A stretch of DNA of 64,000 nt from Photobacterium leiognathi. GTDB lineage: Bacteria; Pseudomonadota; Gammaproteobacteria; Enterobacterales; Vibrionaceae. The notes below the pieces were generated by a model that saw only the letters and a list, made by a program, of their open reading frames with translations, did not search any database and was not told the origin of the DNA. Location of the stretch: the NCBI RefSeq assembly GCF_030685535.1, contig NZ_CP131601.1, forward strand, positions 310,001 to 374,000, in the 5' to 3' direction. Every line of letters begins with the position of its first letter. The first letter of the stretch is position 1. Shown piece by piece: positions 57,374-64,000 of the stretch. A program made the position numbers and the translations under genes.

Positions 57374-57628
57374 GTGGAAATCTCTGAGATTAAACAAATT
57401 CTAGAAACCGCCTTAGATCTTGATGAAGTGATCGTTAAAGGTGAAGGTAGCCACTACGAAGTGATTGCAGTGGGTACACTTTTTGACGGCATGAGCCGAG
57501 TTAAAAAACAACAAACTATTTATGGTCCATTAATGGATCGAATTGCAGCAAACGACATTCATGCGTTAACTATCAAAACATACACGCCAGAAGAGTGGGC
57601 GCGTGATAAGAAGTTAATGTCGTTATAA
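57374..57628 (+). CDS. ibaG: BolA-family protein IbaG
   Basis: An 84-residue BolA-family protein starting at GTG 57374, with GAGGATA just upstream. It has [20 protein letters not shown] and the tail [12 protein letters not shown]. IbaG binds iron-sulfur clusters with monothiol glutaredoxin and is acid-inducible in E. coli. Its position between mlaB and murA is conserved. Confidence 0.93.
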   Translation: MEISEIKQILETALDLDEVIVKGEGSHYEVIAVGTLFDGMSRVKKQQTIYGPLMDRIAANDIHALTIKTYTPEEWARDKKLMSL

Positions 57629-57636
57629 CGAGGTAA

Positions 57637-58896
<1,260 letters not shown>

Positions 58897-58922
58897 TTGA
58901 TTATTTAAGCTCTGATAACAAA

Positions 58923-58951
58923 AACGCCTCACATTGTGAGGCGTTTTTTTA
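58923..58951. terminator. bidirectional terminator between murA and degS
   Basis: AACGCCTCAC (58923-58932) pairs with GTGAGGCGTT (58936-58945) around ATT, with A and T runs on either side. It serves both convergent genes. Confidence 0.95.
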
Positions 58952-58968
58952 TATATTAAACTTGGTGC

Positions 58969-60060
58969 TTATCGCAGTGGCATTGGTTTGTTTTCAGACG
59001 CTGGGCGGTTAGCCACTTTCACTGGAATGATCATAGGCTTACCATCACGCAAGATCTTTACGTTCACACGTGTGCCTGGGCGAATGTCAGTGACGATATC
59101 CCTAACACTTTGTACATTTGTCACTTGCTTACCATCAATTTCAATCACGATATCATTCATCTTAAAGCCCGCTTTTACTGCCGGACCGTTCGGGTTCATC
59201 CCGATAACGATGATGCCATTGACTTGATTAGCGTCGTAAAGTCTTGCCATTACAGGATTAATTTCACGGCCTTCAATACCAATCCAACCTCGGATCACGC
59301 GCCCATCAGCGATCAGTTTATTCATGATCTTGATGGTAAGTTGATAAGGAATCGCAAACGAGATCCCGTAAGTTTCTATATTTGTGGCTTGTTGGAAAGA
59401 GGCGGTATTAATACCGACAAGTTCACCGCGGGTATTGACCAGTGCACCACCGGAATTACCACGGTTGATAGCCGCATCCGTTTGAAGAAAATCTTGTTGA
59501 CCATAGAAGCTCATACCGAATCGACCTGTCGCTGAAATGATCCCGAAGGTAGTGGTTTGGCCTAAGTTGTATGGGTTACCGATAGCTAGCACCACATCAC
59601 CCACTGTGGCTTTGTACTCTGGGTTTACTGGGATCACAGGTAAGTTATCAGCATGAATTTTTAATACGGCCAGATCGGTCAGTTGATCTAAGCCGATGAG
59701 CTGGGCATTTAAAATGCGTCCATCTTGCAGTGCTACAATCACTTGATCTGCATTTGCTACAACATGGTAGTTAGTGACGATATAGCCTTTATCACTCATG
59801 ATCACGCCAGATCCTAATCCTTGAGTAATTAACTCAGGTTCCGGTTTACCCTCGTTACTTTCGTAGCGACGGTTATAAATATTCACAACCGCAGGCGAGG
59901 CACGTTTAACGGCATAATTAAAAGATAATGGCGCTGGCTCATCATCAAGTTGAGGTAAAGAGACAGATGATGATGGACGTAAACTTGGCACAGCAACGAG
60001 GATGATAGCTGCTGTGATAAGGCCGAGAAGAATAGAGCGACCAAGAAATGCCAACATCAA
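58969..60060 (-). CDS. degS: envelope-stress protease DegS
   Basis: A 363-residue HtrA-family protease with an N-terminal membrane anchor (about 5-25), a trypsin-like domain with the triad His99 (TNYHVVAN), Asp129 (LTDLAVLKI) and Ser203 (NRGNSGGALV), and one C-terminal PDZ domain (about 255-345). One PDZ and an uncleaved anchor distinguish DegS from DegQ. It senses misfolded outer-membrane proteins and cleaves RseA to release sigma-E. The start is an ATGATG pair. Confidence 0.95.
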   Translation of the reverse strand: MMLAFLGRSILLGLITAAIILVAVPSLRPSSSVSLPQLDDEPAPLSFNYAVKRASPAVVNIYNRRYESNEGKPEPELITQGLGSGVIMSDKGYIVTNYHVVANADQVIVALQDGRILNAQLIGLDQLTDLAVLKIHADNLPVIPVNPEYKATVGDVVLAIGNPYNLGQTTTFGIISATGRFGMSFYGQQDFLQTDAAINRGNSGGALVNTRGELVGINTASFQQATNIETYGISFAIPYQLTIKIMNKLIADGRVIRGWIGIEGREINPVMARLYDANQVNGIIVIGMNPNGPAVKAGFKMNDIVIEIDGKQVTNVQSVRDIVTDIRPGTRVNVKILRDGKPMIIPVKVANRPASENKPMPLR

Positions 60061-60129
60061 GAGTCCTTAATAGAAAATGGGAGATTAATGGCAAGGAGAA
60101 TACCATTCCTACTCATTGAGACCAATAAT

Positions 60130-60158
60130 AAAGTCAGGGCTAAAAAGGCCCTGACTTT
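60130..60158 (-). terminator. terminator after degQ
   Basis: AAAGTCAGGGC (60130-60140) pairs with GCCCTGACTTT (60148-60158). On the minus strand it is followed by ATTATTGG after the T-rich stem end. It lies between degQ and degS and probably limits read-through. Confidence 0.8.
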
Positions 60159-60185
60159 GTATGACACGAGTGAAGTAACGTTAGG

Positions 60186-61556
60186 TTATCGAATGATCAG
60201 ATACAGTACGTTATCACCGCGTTTGACTTCCATTGCGAGCACGCTTGGCTTTTCTTCCAGCGCTTTACGCAACTCACCAAGATTATTAATCTTCTTACGG
60301 TTTAAACCAATGATGATATCGCCTTTTTGTAGACCGTAACGGGCTGCAATTGAGCGCTCGTCTAGCTGTGATACCTTCACGCCTTTTACTTTGTCGGCAG
60401 CAGTCGTATTGGTAAATTCAGCACCAGCTAAACTTGGGTGAAGGTTATCGGCTTTTACCTTATTTTCGCTTGCTGCTTTAAGTGTTACATCGAAGGTTTG
60501 CTTCTTACCATCACGAATAACACCTAATGTTAGGTTTTTACCTGCACCCATAGTGGCAATTTTTGCTCGTAATTCACTAAAGGTTCGAATTGGTGTTCCG
60601 TTTACTTCGGTAATGATATCACCAGCTTTTAAGCCCGCTTTTTCAGCAGAAGAGTCCGGCATCACTTGGTTAACAAACGCACCATGATTGGTTGAGTAAC
60701 CAAAGGTTTTTGCAAGCTCAGCCGTTAATTCACCACCTTGAACACCTAAAATGCCGCGCTTCACTTGACCAAATTCTAAAATTTGATCGGTTAGGCTTTT
60801 CACCATATTTGATGGAATAGCAAAGCCAATACCCACGTTGCCACCATTCGGGCCAACAATCGCAGTATTAATACCGATCAATTCACCATTAAGGCTAACC
60901 AAAGCCCCACCTGAGTTACCGCTATTAATTGCCGCATCAGTTTGAATAAAGTTCTCAAAGTTTTCAATATTTAAGCCACTTCGACCAAGCGCTGAAACAA
61001 TCCCTGAGGTCACAGTTTGGCCTAACCCAAATGGGTTACCAATAGCGACAGCAAAATCACCAACACGCAGTTTATCTGAGTTAGCGAGTTTTATTTCAGT
61101 CAGATTTTCAGGTTTATCTATTTGCAGCAGAGCAATATCAGACATTGCATCACTACCAATTAATTTAGCGTCAATTTCACGGCCATCAGAAAGTTGTACT
61201 GCAATTTGATCAGCGCCATCAATAACATGATGGTTCGTTACAATATAGCCTTTCTTTGCATCAATAATAACGCCAGAGCCAAGACCTCTAAATGGACGTT
61301 CTTGCACTTGTTCTGATGGGAAATTAGGGCCAAAGAAATAACGAAATGATTCAGGTAAACGTTGCTTTGAAACATGCTTACCTTCTACTGCAATACTTAC
61401 GACAGCAGGAGTGACTTGCTCCAACATAGGCGCAAGGCTTGGAAGAGATTGGTTGTTTACGGACGCAGGCAGTGCTGCGGTAGCCGTTACTGGGGTAATA
61501 ATAGAACTGATACCTAATGCTAACGCACTAAAAACAAGCAAAGGTTTTTTAATCAT
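60186..61556 (-). CDS. degQ: periplasmic protease/chaperone DegQ (DegP-like)
   Basis: A 456-residue HtrA protease with a signal peptide (about 1-27), a catalytic domain with His110 (TNHHVIDGA), Asp140 (SDIALLQID) and Ser215 (NSGNSGGALV), and two PDZ domains (about 255-345 and 365-450). The size and the adjacent degS indicate DegQ. It degrades or refolds damaged periplasmic proteins. GGAG lies nine bases before the ATG. That ribosome binding site is complementary to a sequence about 35 bases upstream (see findings). Confidence 0.94.
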   Translation of the reverse strand: MIKKPLLVFSALALGISSIITPVTATAALPASVNNQSLPSLAPMLEQVTPAVVSIAVEGKHVSKQRLPESFRYFFGPNFPSEQVQERPFRGLGSGVIIDAKKGYIVTNHHVIDGADQIAVQLSDGREIDAKLIGSDAMSDIALLQIDKPENLTEIKLANSDKLRVGDFAVAIGNPFGLGQTVTSGIVSALGRSGLNIENFENFIQTDAAINSGNSGGALVSLNGELIGINTAIVGPNGGNVGIGFAIPSNMVKSLTDQILEFGQVKRGILGVQGGELTAELAKTFGYSTNHGAFVNQVMPDSSAEKAGLKAGDIITEVNGTPIRTFSELRAKIATMGAGKNLTLGVIRDGKKQTFDVTLKAASENKVKADNLHPSLAGAEFTNTTAADKVKGVKVSQLDERSIAARYGLQKGDIIIGLNRKKINNLGELRKALEEKPSVLAMEVKRGDNVLYLIIR

Positions 61557-61614
61557 TACTGAACTCCGGTTTTACAAGTACTAATAAGACATAAAAATCG
61601 GAGTTAAAGTTCAC

Positions 61615-61651
61615 TTCCACTCATTATTTGATGCATAAATAATGAGTGGAA
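61615..61651. repeat. 15-base perfect inverted repeat between degQ and zapG
   Basis: TTCCACTCATTATTT at 61615-61629 is the exact reverse complement of 61637-61651, with GATGCAT between, itself nearly palindromic. It lies just past the zapG end on the minus strand and upstream of degQ. It could be a terminator without a U tract, an operator, or a small repeat element. Confidence 0.8.
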
Positions 61652-61668
61652 TATGAATAATGTGATGG

Positions 61669-62133
61669 TTAGCTCGCTTTTGGCTCGGTGTGTAGTTGAG
61701 CTTTTTCTTCTTCTGTTACCGCCGTGCTTTCGCCTTTAAATAGGCCTGTTGCGCCGTTAGCGTAATCACGTGGCGGTTGCTCAACGTTTTCATCATCATT
61801 GGCATTTTCTTTTACTGCTTCTAGGCTGGTGATACGTTTTGCGAATGGGTTATCTTGCGCAGGCAAATTAGGCATCAATTCGGTGGACGTTTTTGCCATA
61901 TGCTCATAAAGCTTACTGTAATCTTTCGCAACGTTGTCGAGTAAATCAGCGCTGCGCGCAAAGTGATCAACAAGCTCTTGGCGGAATTGCTCTAGCTCGT
62001 ACTTAGATTTATCAAGCTCTTTTTTAAGCGACTTTTGTTGTTGTACGCTTTTATTTGTAAGGCGAACGGCAAGAGCACCAACGAGGATCCCTGCTAAAAA
62101 AATAATAATTGTGCTAATCCAAGTCATAGTCAT
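61669..62133 (-). CDS. zapG: cell-division associated membrane protein ZapG/YhcB (DUF1043)
   Basis: A 154-residue protein with an N-terminal membrane helix (about 5-25, ISTIIIFLAGILVGALAVRL), a coiled coil (about 30-75, KSLKKELDKSKYELEQFRQE) and a disordered acidic tail. This is the YhcB/DUF1043 layout. It connects envelope growth with the divisome; the exact mechanism is not settled. GGAG seven bases before ATG 62133 fixes the start. It is divergent from zapE, another division gene. Confidence 0.92.
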   Translation of the reverse strand: MTMTWISTIIIFLAGILVGALAVRLTNKSVQQQKSLKKELDKSKYELEQFRQELVDHFARSADLLDNVAKDYSKLYEHMAKTSTELMPNLPAQDNPFAKRITSLEAVKENANDDENVEQPPRDYANGATGLFKGESTAVTEEEKAQLHTEPKAS

Positions 62134-62322
62134 GAATAAACTCCTTGTGACTTATCAGTATGTACTAATACTTGTGTATCAATGTTTATCAACGATGGCT
62201 GTCGCGATACTATACCGTGAGGTTAAGCGACATGGTACTCAATAAATAAGATGTAAGATCAATGTTGCTGATTATCCTCTCATAATTAAGAGATAGCATG
62301 GATAAAACAGGTAGTGTTTAGG

Positions 62323-63426
62323 ATGACACCATTAGAAAAGTATCAACTCGATTTACAACAAACAGACTTCTTTGCTGATCCTGCACAAGCGAATGCAGTT
62401 TCCCATCTTGATGGTTTATACCATCGCATGCTAGCACCCAAACCAGAACCAAAAGCGTCATTTCTTCAACGAATATTTAAACCTAACCATAATCAAGCAG
62501 ATATCATGCCAGTGAAAGGTTTGTACTTTTGGGGAGGTGTAGGGCGAGGGAAAACTTACCTTGTTGATACATTCTATGAATGTTTGCCCTTTGAGCGAAA
62601 ATCACGGATGCATTTTCACCGTTTTATGCATCGCGTCCATGCTGATCTAAAACAACTCGATGGTATTGAAAATCCATTAGAACATGTCGCTGATAAGTTT
62701 AAACAAGAAACAGACATTATTTGTTTTGATGAGTTTTTTGTTTCGGATATTACCGATGCCATGATTCTCGGTACCTTGTTTGAAGCACTGTTTAAACGTG
62801 GGATCACACTTGTTGCGACATCCAATATTCCGCCACAGGAGTTGTATCGAAATGGTTTGCAACGTGCGCGATTTTTACCAGCTATCGCATTGATAGAACA
62901 GCATTGTGAGATAGTGAATGTTGATGCGGGTATTGATTATCGCCTGCGCACGTTAGAGCAAGCTGAAATTTATCATTTTCCACTTGATGAAAATGTGATC
63001 TCTAATCTGAAACATTATTTTGAGCAGCTCACGACAGCACCTCGTTATGAGCATAAAACAATCACGATTAATGGACGACAATTAACTACTGAGCGAGAAG
63101 CTGATGGCGTTGTTCAGTTTTGCTTTAGTGAATTGTGCCAAACCGCGCGAAGCCAGACTGATTACATGGAAATCGCACGTTTATATCACACGGTGATTTT
63201 ATCGAACGTACCGCAAATTACAGTACAAGAAGATGATGCAGCAAGGCGTTTTATTGCCATGATCGATGAATTTTATGAGCGTAACGTTACTTTGATCATT
63301 TCAGCAGCGGTGCCGATGGAGCAGCTTTATCAGCAAGGGAGACTCATGTTTGAATTTAAACGTTGTTGCTCACGTTTGACTGAAATGCAAAGCCATGACT
63401 ATCTTGCAAAGCCGCATTTAGCCTAG
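62323..63426 (+). CDS. zapE: cell-division ATPase ZapE
   Basis: A 367-residue AFG1-like ATPase. Walker A GGVGRGKT (about residues 71-78), Walker B IICFDEFFVSDITDAMILG and sensor region TLVATSNIPPQELYRNGLQR are all clear. ZapE acts at the Z ring during late division under stress. The ATG at 62323 fits relatives beginning MTPLEKY; an in-frame GTG at 62314 is better spaced from AGG, so the start is open by three codons. Confidence 0.94.
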   Translation: MTPLEKYQLDLQQTDFFADPAQANAVSHLDGLYHRMLAPKPEPKASFLQRIFKPNHNQADIMPVKGLYFWGGVGRGKTYLVDTFYECLPFERKSRMHFHRFMHRVHADLKQLDGIENPLEHVADKFKQETDIICFDEFFVSDITDAMILGTLFEALFKRGITLVATSNIPPQELYRNGLQRARFLPAIALIEQHCEIVNVDAGIDYRLRTLEQAEIYHFPLDENVISNLKHYFEQLTTAPRYEHKTITINGRQLTTEREADGVVQFCFSELCQTARSQTDYMEIARLYHTVILSNVPQITVQEDDAARRFIAMIDEFYERNVTLIISAAVPMEQLYQQGRLMFEFKRCCSRLTEMQSHDYLAKPHLA

Positions 63427-63559
63427 GGAATTAAATATAACTTGATAACGTTATTAGGGATAATAAGGATTTATTGACTGCTTTTGACCTAATTTCTCGC
63501 TAATCAGAAAAAAAGCAATTTTTTTTAGGAAAAGAGGTGATTTTTTCCTCACCCTTCCC

Positions 63560-63709
63560 TATAATCTTGCGACCCACCGTACCTGTGAAGGCGAAAGCCT
63601 GGAGTGCCAACCACTCGAAGGGGTGATGACTGGGCTCTTAACAGAGGGATCATCAATATATGATGGTTCTAGTAAGTGAAACTATTTAAATTATTGGGTA
63701 ATAATTAGC
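63560..63709 (+). promoter_or_regulatory. rplM promoter -10 and structured leader
   Basis: TATAAT at 63560-63565 is a perfect -10 element with a weak -35. The transcript leader of about 140 bases can form four small hairpins: AGGC-GAAA-GCCT (63589-63600), GAGTG/CACTC (63602-63616), CTCT/AGAG (63635-63646) and CATCA/TGATG (63651-63665), the last about 45 bases before the start. In E. coli, L13 represses its own rplM-rpsI message, so this leader is a plausible target. Confidence 0.55.
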
Positions 63710-64000
63710 ATGAAAACTTTCGTTGCTAAACCAGAAACTGTAAAACGTGACTGGTATGTTGTTGACGCTGAAGGTAAAACTCTTGGTCGTCTAGCAACTG
63801 AAATCGCATCTCGTCTACGTGGTAAGCACAAGCCTGAGTACACTCCACACGTTGACACTGGTGACTACATTGTAGTTATCAATGCTGAGAAAGTAGCAGT
63901 AACTGGTAACAAGCGTACAGACAAAATGTACCACCACCACACTGGCTACATCGGCGGCCTTAAGTCAATCAGCTTTGATAAGCTAATCGACAAGAAACCA
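63710..64000 (+). CDS. rplM: 50S ribosomal protein L13, partial
   Basis: The ATG at 63710 opens [20 protein letters not shown], and the frame runs to the window edge (97 codons). [20 protein letters not shown] and [19 protein letters not shown] are typical L13. It is an early-assembling 50S protein, normally followed by rpsI. The coding sequence uses the strongly biased codons of highly expressed genes. It is cut at its 3' end by the window. Confidence 0.98.
   Translation, partial: MKTFVAKPETVKRDWYVVDAEGKTLGRLATEIASRLRGKHKPEYTPHVDTGDYIVVINAEKVAVTGNKRTDKMYHHHTGYIGGLKSISFDKLIDKKP

Overview
The window is a contiguous stretch of chromosome from a marine gammaproteobacterium of the family Vibrionaceae, most likely Photobacterium or a close relative. 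The basis is a complete MSHA (mannose-sensitive haemagglutinin) type IV pilus locus with csrD at its head and mreBCD behind it, followed by maf, rng, yhdP, nit, tldD, yjgA and pmbA, then the rpoN/lpt/kdsD and mla-murA clusters, degS/degQ, zapE and rplM. The base composition is moderately AT-rich. I could not run a database search, so the genus is inference.

Layout. (1) 1-4401, minus strand: the end of an exopolysaccharide export and polymerisation operon, namely a beta-barrel protein, a Wza-like export protein, a Wzc-like chain-length regulator/tyrosine kinase broken by a +1 frameshift, and a Wzy/ligase-like protein cut by the window edge. (2) 4402-5077: a 676-base divergent regulatory region before ssb. 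(3) 5078-8715: ssb, a LysR regulator and csrD. (4) 8899-31493: the MSHA locus mshI-J-K-L-M-N-E-G-F-B-A-C-D-O-P-Q. It carries three tandem mshA-type major pilin genes and two tandem giant mshQ genes, and mshN has an in-frame stop. (5) 31620-44686: cell-shape genes mreB-C-D, then maf, rng, yhdP, nit, tldD, yjgA (opposite strand) and pmbA. In this block mreC, yhdP and pmbA each contain a premature in-frame stop. (6) 44775-53700, minus strand: mgtE, then npr, rapZ, ptsN, hpf, rpoN, lptB, lptA, lptC, kdsD and yrbG, with kdsC missing between kdsD and lptC. (7) 54218-58896, plus strand: mlaF-E-D-C-B, ibaG and murA. (8) 58969-62133, minus strand: degS, degQ and zapG (yhcB). (9) 62323-64000, plus strand: zapE and the start of rplM behind a structured leader.

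How the parts relate. Two surface-attachment systems lie almost side by side, exopolysaccharide and the MSHA pilus. Both are typically controlled by cyclic di-GMP, and the MshE motor ATPase here carries a recognisable c-di-GMP-binding N-terminus. Much of the rest is envelope construction: MreBCD for shape, YhdP/Mla/Lpt for lipid and LPS transport, MurA for peptidoglycan, and DegS/DegQ for periplasmic quality control.

The most unusual features are: five coding lesions in 64 kb (a frameshift in the exopolysaccharide kinase gene and in-frame stops in mshN, mreC, yhdP and pmbA); the triplicated mshA and duplicated mshQ; the loss of kdsC with a possible relic of its 3' end; and several strong inverted repeats (inside mreC, beside degQ, and upstream of the exopolysaccharide operon). 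I found no insertion sequence, CRISPR array, tRNA or rRNA gene.
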